From Rhizobium sp. Root1334 (GTDB lineage: Bacteria; Pseudomonadota; Alphaproteobacteria; Rhizobiales; Rhizobiaceae): 64,000 nt of DNA. This document shows, piece by piece, positions 26,383 through 34,784 of the stretch; position 1 is the stretch's first letter; each line of letters opens with the position of its first letter. The notes below the pieces were generated by a model, which was given only the letters and a program-made list of their open reading frames with translations, was not told where the DNA came from and ran no database searches. A program made the position numbers and the translations under genes. Location of the stretch: assembly GCF_001426665.1 (NCBI RefSeq), contig NZ_LMEY01000004.1, positions 124,001 to 188,000 on the forward strand, read 5' to 3'.

Positions 26383-28329
26383 ATGTGCGGATTTGGCGGA
26401 TACTTCGGAGATGGCGTCGCGCCTCATGATGCGCAGCCGTTGCTGCAGCGCATGGTTGCCGCGATTGCACATCGCGGGCCGGATGAGCAGGGCATCTTTA
26501 CCGCACCCTCCGTCGGGCTCGGCCATGTACGCCTGTCGATTGTCGGCCTGGGCGACGGCCAGCAGCCGATGACGCATTCCAGCGGCGATTTCACCATCGT
26601 ATTCAACGGCGAGATTTTCAACTATGTCGAACTGCGCGAGACGCTGAACGCGCAGGGCCATGTGTTCCGCACCGGCAGCGATACCGAAGTCATCCTGCAC
26701 CTTTATGAGCGCATGGGGCTGGATTGCATGTCCTTGCTCAACGGCGATTTTGCCTTTGCGATCTGGGACGCATCCACACAACGCATGATCATTGCCCGCG
26801 ACCGCATGGGCGTCCGCCCGCTCTTCTATACAATGGTCGGGAAAAACCTCTATTTCGCCTCGGAAGTGAAGGCCCTGCTGCAGGTGCCGGGCGTTCGCGC
26901 TGAGATGGACCCCTTCGCGCTGGATCAGATCTTCACGCTCTGGGCGCCGATTGCACCCCGCACCGCCTTTCGCGACATCTTTGAACTAGAACCCGCGCAT
27001 CTGCTGATTGCGGAGAAGGGCGAGATGTCGATTAAGCCTTACTGGCAGCTGCAATATCCGGATATGGGCGAGCCAGCCGCCTACACGGACGAGCGCGCCG
27101 CCGCCGAAGAACTCCGCGACCTGCTGACCGATGCGACACGTATCCGGATGCGGGCTGATGTTCCGGTCGGCTCTTACCTCTCCGGCGGCCTTGATTCATC
27201 GATCGTCTCGGCGCTGGCAGCCCCCATGGCGTCAGGCGGACTCTCGACGTTTTCGGTCACCTTCGGAAGTGCCGAACATGACGAGAGTGCTTTCCAGCAC
27301 CAGATGGCGCAGGCTCTTGGCACGCATCATCACGCAGTTGCCAGCGGCGAAGGCGATATCGCCCGAGTGTTTCCCGAAGTAATCCGCTTTACCGAGCGCC
27401 CGATCCTGCGCACCGCCCCTGCACCGCTCTATCAGCTGTCCGGTCTTGTCCGCGAAAAGGGCCTGAAGGTCGTCCTGACCGGCGAAGGTGCCGACGAGGT
27501 ATTTGCCGGCTATGATATTTTCAAGGAGGCTCGCGTCCGCCGCTTCTGCGCCCGCCAGCCGGGTTCGCGGATCAGGCCGCATCTGTTCCGCAAGCTCTAC
27601 GCCTATCTGCCGGGGTTGAAGCAGCAATCGGCCGAATATCTGGCCGCCTTCTTCGGGGCCGGCGCCGACAGTATGGACGATCCGCTGTTTTCGCACCGGC
27701 CGCGTTTGCGCGGGACCGCCGCCGCCAAGCTGTTCTTCTCAGGCGATCTACGCCAGACGCTTGACGGCTATGACGCCGCCGCAGAAATGGTTTCGCGGCT
27801 GCCGCAAGACTTTGGCCGCTGGCACCCATTGCATCAGGCGCAATATCTCGAAAGCCGTTTCCTTCTGCCGGGCTATATTCTGTCAAGCCAGGGTGATCGC
27901 ATGGCGATGGCGCATGGCATCGAAGGCCGTTTCCCGTTCCTCGACCATCGCCTGGTCGAATTCGCCACCCGGCTGCCGCCCGAAATGAAGCTCAAGGGAC
28001 TGGTCGAAAAACACATCCTGCGGGAAGCGACAAAAGACCTTCTCCCGGAGACCATCGGGCGCCGGACCAAGCAGCCCTATCGGGCACCGGACAGCCAGTC
28101 CTTCGTCGGCGGCAACGAACGGGACTATGTCCGCGACGCCTTCAGCGAGCGCAGCATCACGGCATCCGGCCTTTTCAACCCGAAGGCCGTTTCGAAGCTT
28201 TACGAGAAATGCAGCGAGAAGCCGGCTTCCGGCTATCGTGACAATGTCGCCTTCGTCGGCATCCTATCAACCCAACTCTGGCAAAACACATTTTCAGCCA
28301 CCAAGGCGCTTAGCACCAAGGCGGCCTGA
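26383..28329 (+). CDS. AsnB-type glutamine-hydrolysing amidotransferase of the polysaccharide locus
   Basis: This 648-residue protein begins MCGFGGYF, placing the catalytic cysteine at position 2 for the class II glutaminase domain (to about residue 190; HRGPDEQG, IVFNGEIFNY). The ATP-pyrophosphatase domain has the P-loop SGGLDSS at 267-273 and TGEGADEVFAGYDIF. Asparagine synthase is the generic label. The length and neighbouring acyl carrier protein and AMP-ligase genes resemble the amidotransferases of exosortase-linked EPS loci, so it may amidate a carboxylate in the polysaccharide pathway. It is the first gene of the rightward run. Confidence 0.88.
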   Translation: MCGFGGYFGDGVAPHDAQPLLQRMVAAIAHRGPDEQGIFTAPSVGLGHVRLSIVGLGDGQQPMTHSSGDFTIVFNGEIFNYVELRETLNAQGHVFRTGSDTEVILHLYERMGLDCMSLLNGDFAFAIWDASTQRMIIARDRMGVRPLFYTMVGKNLYFASEVKALLQVPGVRAEMDPFALDQIFTLWAPIAPRTAFRDIFELEPAHLLIAEKGEMSIKPYWQLQYPDMGEPAAYTDERAAAEELRDLLTDATRIRMRADVPVGSYLSGGLDSSIVSALAAPMASGGLSTFSVTFGSAEHDESAFQHQMAQALGTHHHAVASGEGDIARVFPEVIRFTERPILRTAPAPLYQLSGLVREKGLKVVLTGEGADEVFAGYDIFKEARVRRFCARQPGSRIRPHLFRKLYAYLPGLKQQSAEYLAAFFGAGADSMDDPLFSHRPRLRGTAAAKLFFSGDLRQTLDGYDAAAEMVSRLPQDFGRWHPLHQAQYLESRFLLPGYILSSQGDRMAMAHGIEGRFPFLDHRLVEFATRLPPEMKLKGLVEKHILREATKDLLPETIGRRTKQPYRAPDSQSFVGGNERDYVRDAFSERSITASGLFNPKAVSKLYEKCSEKPASGYRDNVAFVGILSTQLWQNTFSATKALSTKAA

Positions 28330-28350
28330 TCTTTATCTGAGGAAAAACAT

Positions 28351-28629
28351 ATGACCCAACCTATCAAGGACAGCATCAAGGCCTTCATCATCGAGAACTT
28401 CCTGTTTGGCGACGCGTCCTACGACCTTCAGGACGAGGCATCGTTGATCGAAAACGAAGTCATCGATTCCACCGGTGTTCTCGAACTCGTCGCCTTCATC
28501 GAGGATCAGTTCGGTTTCGTCATGGCCGACGCGGATATCGTCCCCGCCAATCTCGATTCCGTGGCACGCATCACAGCCTTTGTTGCCAAGCACGCCCAGC
28601 AGCCCGCACTCAACAAGATGTCGGCCTGA
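28351..28629 (+). CDS. Acyl carrier protein-like carrier
   Basis: This 92-residue acidic helical protein has the phosphopantetheine attachment motif DSTGVLEL with Ser40 as the attachment residue, followed by VAFIEDQFGFVMADADI, typical of carrier helices II-III. It lies between asnB (21 bases away) and an AMP-dependent ligase (26 bases away). It probably carries an acyl or aminoacyl group activated by that ligase. It is not the housekeeping fatty-acid AcpP, whose attachment motif is normally DSLD. Confidence 0.88.
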   Translation: MTQPIKDSIKAFIIENFLFGDASYDLQDEASLIENEVIDSTGVLELVAFIEDQFGFVMADADIVPANLDSVARITAFVAKHAQQPALNKMSA

Positions 28630-28655
28630 CACGATCAGGCGACGGGAGACAGACG

Positions 28656-30200
28656 ATGCGCGTCGAAGAATTTCTGCAGAACAGCGCCCGCATGAACGGC
28701 GCGAAGACAGCGTTGGTGGCCGGCGACAAGCGCTTTACCTATGCGGAATTCGACGCGGCAGCCGGACGGCTGGCTTCGTCGCTTGCCGCGGACGGAATCG
28801 TGCGCGGCGACCGCATCCTCGTCTTCATGAACAATTGCTGGGAAGCAGCGGTCTCGCTTTTTGCCATCCTGAAAGCTGGCGCCACTGCCGTGCCGGTCAA
28901 TCCATCGACCAAGGCCGACAAGCTCGCCTACATGATTGGAAACTGCGAAGCGGCAGGTATTCTGACCCAAGGTAAACTGCTGCCCATCGTCTCTGAAGCG
29001 CGGGCGATCGAACCACGGCCGCTGTTTGTCGCATCGACGAAATTCAGAGGCGCTGGCCCCGGCGACGGCATTGCTGATTTCGAGGCCTGTCTTGCAGTCA
29101 CTGAAACCGATGTCAAACATCACGGTATCGACGTCGATCTGGCGCTTTTGATCTACACCTCGGGTTCGACCGGACGCCCGAAGGGCGTGATGATGACGCA
29201 TCGGAATGTCGAAGCAGCGGCAACCTCGATCACCACCTATCTGGAAAATAGGGCCGACGACATCATCCTGAATGTCCTTCCGCTCGCCTTCGATTACGGC
29301 CTCTACCAGCTGCTGATGGCCGTCAAACTCGGCGCAACCATCGTGCTCGAGGCCTCGTTCGCCTTCCCGCAGGCCATCTTCGACCGTATCCGCGAAGAAA
29401 ACGTCACCGGCTTCCCGCTGGTGCCGACCATGGCCGCGATGATCCTGCAGATGCGCGATCTAGAACCGGATTTCCTGCCGAGCCTGCGTTACATCACCAA
29501 TACCGCAGCCGCGCTGCCTCCGGCCCATATCGCCCGCCTGCGCGAACTGTTTCCGCGCGCAACGGTCTATTCGATGTACGGCCTAACCGAATGCAAGCGC
29601 TGCACCTACCTGCCGCCGGCAGAACTCGATCGCCGCCCCGGCTCGGTCGGCATTGCCATCCCCAATACCGAAGCTTTCGTGGTCGATGACAATGGCCAGC
29701 GCGTGGCGCCTGGCGTCCCCGGTGAGCTGGTGATCCGTGGCCCGCACGTGATGCAGGGCTACTGGCGCAATGACGAGGCGACCAGCAAGATGCTGCGCGC
29801 CGGACCCAACCCTTGGGAAAAGGTGCTCTACACCGGCGATCTCTTCCGCACCGACGAGGAAGGCTTCCTCTATTTCGTCGGCCGCAAGGACGATATCATC
29901 AAGACCCGTGGGGAGAAGGTTGCGCCGAAGGAAGTCGAGACGGTGCTGCACGCCCATCCGGGTATCGCCGAGGCGGTCGTCATCGGTCTGCCTGATCCGG
30001 TCCTTGGCCAGGCGATCGCAGCCATCGTCGTTCTCTCCGATCCGGCGTTGACGGACCGCGAGATCATCAAGCATTGCGCGGCCCATCTGGAAGATTTCAT
30101 GGTTCCGCGTCTCATCGAATTTCGCGACGAACTCCCTAAAACAGATACCGGCAAGGTCAGCCGCAGGCTCGCCGCAGAAACACTGGAGGCTGCCGAATGA
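28656..30200 (+). CDS. AMP-dependent acyl/aminoacyl ligase
   Basis: This 514-residue member of the adenylate-forming family has the A3 motif YTSGSTGRPKG (TSGSTG from residue 168), YSMYGLTECKR, a late TGDLFRTDEEGFLYFVGRKDDIIKTRGEKVAPKEVE hinge region, and the catalytic lysine in LPKTDTGKVSR. It activates a carboxylic acid as its adenylate and most likely loads it on the carrier protein encoded just upstream. The overall match is to ligases found in exosortase-type EPS loci. The stop overlaps the next start (ATGA at 30197-30200). Confidence 0.9.
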   Translation: MRVEEFLQNSARMNGAKTALVAGDKRFTYAEFDAAAGRLASSLAADGIVRGDRILVFMNNCWEAAVSLFAILKAGATAVPVNPSTKADKLAYMIGNCEAAGILTQGKLLPIVSEARAIEPRPLFVASTKFRGAGPGDGIADFEACLAVTETDVKHHGIDVDLALLIYTSGSTGRPKGVMMTHRNVEAAATSITTYLENRADDIILNVLPLAFDYGLYQLLMAVKLGATIVLEASFAFPQAIFDRIREENVTGFPLVPTMAAMILQMRDLEPDFLPSLRYITNTAAALPPAHIARLRELFPRATVYSMYGLTECKRCTYLPPAELDRRPGSVGIAIPNTEAFVVDDNGQRVAPGVPGELVIRGPHVMQGYWRNDEATSKMLRAGPNPWEKVLYTGDLFRTDEEGFLYFVGRKDDIIKTRGEKVAPKEVETVLHAHPGIAEAVVIGLPDPVLGQAIAAIVVLSDPALTDREIIKHCAAHLEDFMVPRLIEFRDELPKTDTGKVSRRLAAETLEAAE

Positions 30201-31210
30201 ACATGCATAGCGCCGAAACCACCGCCGTATTCTCAGCAGCGACGCTGGCAATCGACCCGGCCAAGGAAACCGACAAGATCGTCGCAGCGCTACGTGAGCA
30301 ATTGCGTGGCCCCTTGCGCAAGCGTGGCCTCGTTCTTGGTCTTTCCGGCGGCATCGACAGCAGCGTCTGCGCAGCTCTGGCCGCCCGCGCAGTCGGCGCC
30401 AAGAACGTCTATGCGCTGTTCATGCCGGAAAACGATTCCGATCCGGATAGCCTGCGCCTCGGCCGGAAGATCGCCGAAACCTTCGGCATTGACAGTGTCG
30501 TCGAAGATATCGGCCCGTCACTACAGGCCATGGGCTGCTACGATCGTCGCGACGCCTTCATCCGTGAGCTGGTTCCGGAGTATACCAGCGCCTGGGCCTC
30601 GAAGATCGTCATTTCCAGCGCACTCGAAGGCGATGGCTACAACATTTCCTACCTCGTCGTGCAGGACCCGGACGGCAAACAGACGAAGCTGCGGATGACG
30701 CCATCCGTCTACCTCGGGATCGTCGCTGCCACCAACATGAAGCAGCGCACCCGCAAGCAGCTCGAATATTTCCATGCCGACCGGCTGAACTATGCCGTCA
30801 TCGGCACGCCGAACCGGCTGGAATATGACCAGGGCTTTTTCGTCAAGAACGGAGACGGCGCCGCCGACGTCAAGCCGATCGCCCATCTCTACAAGACCCA
30901 GGTCTATCAGCTGGCCGCCTATCTCGGTGTGCCGGAGGAAATCTGCAGACGTCCGCCGACGACAGATACCTATTCGCTGCAACAGACACAGGAGGAGTTC
31001 TACTTCTCCCTGCCCTATGATCGGATGGATCTCTGCCTTTACGGCCTCAACAATAATCTGCCAGCAGAAACCGTTGCAGCCGCCGCCGGCCTGACCGCCG
31101 ATCAGATGTCGCGCGTCTGGGCCGATATCACTGCCAAGCGCAAGGCGACGCGCTACCTGCACCTTGCGCCGCAACTGGTCGAACCGGTGAGCGAAATCGC
31201 GCCAAAATAA
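30197..31210 (+). CDS. Ammonia-dependent NAD(+) synthetase-like enzyme
   Basis: This 337-residue protein of the NadE/adenine-nucleotide alpha-hydrolase fold has the PP-loop SGGIDSS at residues 50-56 and the late segment RRPPTTDTYSLQQTQEEFYFSLPYDRMD. It lacks the N-terminal nitrilase (glutaminase) domain of rhizobial housekeeping NadE. Translational coupling to the AMP-ligase suggests a job in the polysaccharide pathway, perhaps ATP-dependent amidation of a carboxylate. Ordinary NAD synthesis cannot be excluded. Confidence 0.8.
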   Translation: MNMHSAETTAVFSAATLAIDPAKETDKIVAALREQLRGPLRKRGLVLGLSGGIDSSVCAALAARAVGAKNVYALFMPENDSDPDSLRLGRKIAETFGIDSVVEDIGPSLQAMGCYDRRDAFIRELVPEYTSAWASKIVISSALEGDGYNISYLVVQDPDGKQTKLRMTPSVYLGIVAATNMKQRTRKQLEYFHADRLNYAVIGTPNRLEYDQGFFVKNGDGAADVKPIAHLYKTQVYQLAAYLGVPEEICRRPPTTDTYSLQQTQEEFYFSLPYDRMDLCLYGLNNNLPAETVAAAAGLTADQMSRVWADITAKRKATRYLHLAPQLVEPVSEIAPK

Positions 31211-31240
31211 TCCGCGACAGGATAAGCGGCGGCGAGCGTG

Positions 31241-32356
31241 TCAGTCGATATCGCCCGCTGCCAGCCGGCTCCAGTGTTCACCGGCAAGCCCGTTGAAAAA
31301 CCCTTCGCCATTCTGGAAGGCCTGAAGGATTTCGGGATCCTTGGCATGGATGACACTTGAGGCGATATGGGTGAACGAGATACGGCGCCCGAGCATGGCT
31401 TCAAGAAGCGCCGGCTGGGTACGGCCGCGCAGCGCAACCAGACCCCGCCCTGCGGCATGTGCAATCAGGCAATCGATAACCTGGCGCTCCTGACCGGGGA
31501 TCGACAGGATCTGCAGAACCCTGCCGATGCGCCCTGCATCTCCGTGATAGACGAAAGCTCCGATGACAGCGCCGGTCCGAGCTTCGACCTTGCAGAAATT
31601 GACCGCACCTTCGGCTCTCGCGTGCTTTGTATCCTGCAAAATATAGGCGAGTTGCTCGCTGGAAAAATCAGGCCGCAACAGGTACCGCGCGGTCAAGCGG
31701 ACAAACAGTTCGGCAAAGTCGTCAGCAGACACATCGCTTGTCTTGAAACTGCCGTGCCCGTTCCAGGTTGCCGGAATCCCGGACCACCGCAGATCGTCGG
31801 AACGCATGCGCCGGAGCAGAATATCATCAGTCTTGCGCGCCAGCGGCCGCAGAAAACGAGCGGCGCTGATGCGGCTCATGCCAAGCTCCGTAAAGAACCC
31901 GGCCGGCCGGATGATGCGCAGCCAGTCGAGACTGTATTGCGGCAGGGCCAACCCACGCAGCTTCATCCACATTGCGGCCGACACCTCGCTCGCCGTTTCG
32001 CTGAACGACAGGTCCTGCGGGCCGGCGAGAAATGCCTTGAGCAGCCGCGCACCCGCCAGCGGATCGGCGTCCCGCCCCTCGACCATCAGCGAGCCGCAAA
32101 TCGCCGCCCGCAATTGCCGGCCCTGAAACGTCATCGGCAAACCCGTGGCGCCGACGAAGCCGGTCATCTCGCCGCCGTCACTCAAATGAACGAGTGAGGC
32201 GATACCGATATCCTGGCCTGGCGCATCGAGATAAAAATGCCGGAGATAATCTGCCAGACCCTTGCCGGGCGGAACCTTTGGATCGCGGAAGACACGTTGA
32301 AACATCCCTGCCAGAGCCGGGATATCGGAGCTTTGCAACGCGCGGATTTCACTCAT
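31241..32356 (-). CDS. GNAT-like acyltransferase paralogue 1
   Basis: This 371-residue protein begins IRALQSSDIPALAGMFQRVFRD, a GNAT-style N-terminus. It carries SLVHLSDGGEMTGFVGATGLPM, ARLLKAFLAGPQDLSFSETAS and a C-terminal NGLAGEHWSRLAAGD. These match, in the same order, segments of the protein encoded at 34785-35957, so the two are paralogues. The length suggests two GNAT-like units. The catalytic role is unproven; acylation or aminoacylation of a sugar in this locus is plausible. It lies in a leftward pair with the HemK-like gene. Confidence 0.65.
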   Translation of the reverse strand: MSEIRALQSSDIPALAGMFQRVFRDPKVPPGKGLADYLRHFYLDAPGQDIGIASLVHLSDGGEMTGFVGATGLPMTFQGRQLRAAICGSLMVEGRDADPLAGARLLKAFLAGPQDLSFSETASEVSAAMWMKLRGLALPQYSLDWLRIIRPAGFFTELGMSRISAARFLRPLARKTDDILLRRMRSDDLRWSGIPATWNGHGSFKTSDVSADDFAELFVRLTARYLLRPDFSSEQLAYILQDTKHARAEGAVNFCKVEARTGAVIGAFVYHGDAGRIGRVLQILSIPGQERQVIDCLIAHAAGRGLVALRGRTQPALLEAMLGRRISFTHIASSVIHAKDPEILQAFQNGEGFFNGLAGEHWSRLAAGDID

Positions 32357-32409
32357 CGGCTTTTCGGGTTCCGGCAGAAGGTTTTGCAGGCAGGCTCGGT
32401 GCAGACGCG

Positions 32410-33120
32410 TTACGCATCGGACCGTTTCTGGACGAAAGCGACACGCGGAAGACCACCTGCATCCTCGGCGAAGGCCGCCGGTTCATATCCCCGCGCGCGG
32501 GCAAGCAATGCGGCCGCCTGCCGGTGCTGCCCTTCGCCGAATTCGAAAGCCAGCCAGCCGCCGGGCTTCAGAAAAGCAAGCGCATCACGGACAAGACGCT
32601 GATGAATGGAGATACCATAGGGTCCACCGTCGAAGGCCTCGCGCGGCTCGTTGTTGAGAAGATGCGCGCTATCGCCTTCGAGGCGTTGGGTAGAGATATA
32701 AGGAGGGTTGCAGACGATGAGATCGATCTTGCCTTCGAGGTCCTTGCCGGCAAGGCCGCCGAAGAGATCACCCTGGACAACCCTGAGGCGATCGGTAACT
32801 CCGCAGCGTTCGGTATTTCGCTTCGCAAGACTTACAGTCTCGTCGGTCAGATCGCATGCCCAGAGCTGGGCTGAAGGGCTGTGCGTGGCAATTGCCAGGG
32901 CGAGGTTGCCGGAACCGCAGCACATGTCGATCACCAACGGACTTTCAGCCCGTCCCTCGATCAATCCAAGCGACGTGCGTCCCAGAAGCTCCGTTTCTTC
33001 CCTCGGAACGAGCACACCGGGAGCCAGTTCGAGATCAACTCCCATGAAACGATGCAGCGGCGCTCCGTTCCGGTCCTCAACGCGTGCTTTGTCCATCACC
33101 AGCGCAACTCCAACCTGCAA
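32410..33120 (-). CDS. HemK/PrmC-like S-adenosylmethionine methyltransferase
   Basis: This protein of up to 236 residues has SAM-binding motif I VIDMCCGSGNLALAIA and the catalytic NPPYIS motif starting at Asn138, typical of enzymes that methylate glutamine or adenine amide nitrogen. LAPGVLVPREETELL upstream is also PrmC-like. The N-terminal helical release-factor-binding domain of true PrmC is short or absent, so the substrate may differ. A TTG start at 33120 gives the longest form; ATG at 33096 is the alternative. It is the first gene of a leftward pair, 53 bases before the GNAT-like gene. Confidence 0.75.
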   Translation of the reverse strand: MQVGVALVMDKARVEDRNGAPLHRFMGVDLELAPGVLVPREETELLGRTSLGLIEGRAESPLVIDMCCGSGNLALAIATHSPSAQLWACDLTDETVSLAKRNTERCGVTDRLRVVQGDLFGGLAGKDLEGKIDLIVCNPPYISTQRLEGDSAHLLNNEPREAFDGGPYGISIHQRLVRDALAFLKPGGWLAFEFGEGQHRQAAALLARARGYEPAAFAEDAGGLPRVAFVQKRSDA

Positions 33121-33400
33121 TCCCCAAAACCTTCTGCAATCAATACCGTAGCGAAGTAAACATAAACTGAAATCAATTCAGCAATGGCAAGCGTTAACCT
33201 CAATATGAATTCTTGGACGGCTCAGGCGCAAATTCACGGTGAAATTAACGACCTTTGCAGTGAATGAACGTATTGTCGGACAACCGGAAATCTAATGAAA
33301 CTGACGCACCTGCAACTTTGACGTTTTCGCTCAATTTGCCGTGGTTGTTACCGCTGCACCCAAACGGAACCTCATTGACTGCAAGAGGAGAACACCAACG

Positions 33401-34702
33401 GTGACAGCGGACGCTTTTCACGCGCCCAAGCAGCGGATGCTGATGTCGATGGTCATGTCTTACATGGCCTCCGGCGGCAGCCTCATCTTGAGTTCGGCTG
33501 CCCAGCTGCTCACCTTCGCCATTCTCGCTCGCTCACTCGGCGTCAACGAGTTCAGTGTCTTCGTCGCCGTTACCGCGGTTTGCAACATTGCCGTCCATCT
33601 CTGCGGGCTCGGCGGCATGGAATGCCTGGTCCGGCGTGTCGCGCGTGATCCCGCAATGTATCCGGTCATGCTTGGCCACAATATCATCCTGACGGCGATC
33701 AGCGGCGTAGCACTCGTCCTGCTCGGCGTCGCTATCTTGCCGTTCTTCTTCGCGCTTTCGCCCGATCCGTCGCTCAACCTCCTCGACATGACGCTGATGT
33801 TGATCACCAACATCATTTTCGTACGCATCATTGTCCTGACCGAGCAAATCTTCATCGGTCACTCCAATTTCGTCTCAGCCAACATGACCGTCGTCAGCTT
33901 TGCAATTGCACGCACCATCACTGCAGCGCTTGCCTGCCTTGCATTTGGTGTCTCGACAGTCGCCGAATGGGCAGTCTGGCAATTTGCCTGCCACGTTCTG
34001 GTTGCAGCCTTCTGTATCCGGGCACTGGCAAAACTAGGCCGGCCAAAGTACGAGATCGTTCGGGAAGAATTGCCGCTCGGCATGTATTTCAGCATTCCCT
34101 TCATTTTGCGTGCGATCCGCCAGAATGCCGACCTTTTGACGCTGAGCCTTGTCACGACGGCCGAAATCGTTGCCAGTTACAGCGTCGCCCGCCGGATTCT
34201 CGAAAGCAGCTATCTCTCCGTCGAGGCCTTGAACCGGTTGATGTATCCCGGCTCTGCACGGGCAGCCGCCAATGGTCTTCATAAGGCGATGGATCGCATT
34301 CGCAAGGTGCTTTTTGCTGCAACCGGCATCAGCCTGGCAGCGGCGGCAACCGTATTCCTCCTGGCGCCGTTGCTGCCATATCTGTTCGGCCACGAATATC
34401 TGACGCTCGTGTCCTTCGTCCGCAATCTCTGCTGGGTCGTCATACCGCTCGGCATGTGGTCGATTGCCGTCGAAGCCCTCGGGGCCGCCGGATATCATGC
34501 GGCGCGCGCCAGTGTCATGGGTCTTGGCAGCATTCTGGGCGCAGCCCTTGCCGCCTGGGCAACCTGGTACGCCCCCCCGATGGGAACTGTCGTTTCATTC
34601 TATGTGATCGAGATTTCAATGGTAGCCGTCGCCTGGACGGTCTTCTTCCGCTACGCGAAGAAGGATGAGCTAAAAGATAATACCGGGGCAGCCCTTATAT
34701 AA
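33401..34702 (+). CDS. Polysaccharide flippase (Wzx/MOP superfamily)
   Basis: This protein of about 433 residues has 12-14 hydrophobic segments, beginning MVMSYMASGGSLILSSAAQLLTFAILARSLGVNEFSVFVAVTAV, the typical Wzx entry. It should move lipid-linked repeat units across the inner membrane. The GTG at 33401 is chosen because AGAGGAG lies ten bases upstream; the frame stays open for 20 more codons upstream without a comparable ribosome site. The roughly 280-base region before it probably holds divergent promoters for this gene and the leftward methyltransferase gene. Confidence 0.87.
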   Translation: MTADAFHAPKQRMLMSMVMSYMASGGSLILSSAAQLLTFAILARSLGVNEFSVFVAVTAVCNIAVHLCGLGGMECLVRRVARDPAMYPVMLGHNIILTAISGVALVLLGVAILPFFFALSPDPSLNLLDMTLMLITNIIFVRIIVLTEQIFIGHSNFVSANMTVVSFAIARTITAALACLAFGVSTVAEWAVWQFACHVLVAAFCIRALAKLGRPKYEIVREELPLGMYFSIPFILRAIRQNADLLTLSLVTTAEIVASYSVARRILESSYLSVEALNRLMYPGSARAAANGLHKAMDRIRKVLFAATGISLAAAATVFLLAPLLPYLFGHEYLTLVSFVRNLCWVVIPLGMWSIAVEALGAAGYHAARASVMGLGSILGAALAAWATWYAPPMGTVVSFYVIEISMVAVAWTVFFRYAKKDELKDNTGAALI

Positions 34703-34784
34703 ATACGCTTTAGGTACTTAGAGAATATTGACCGATATCCCGTAAATAAACTGGCGTAATAGAGCCGGATATGAAGAGTGTGAC

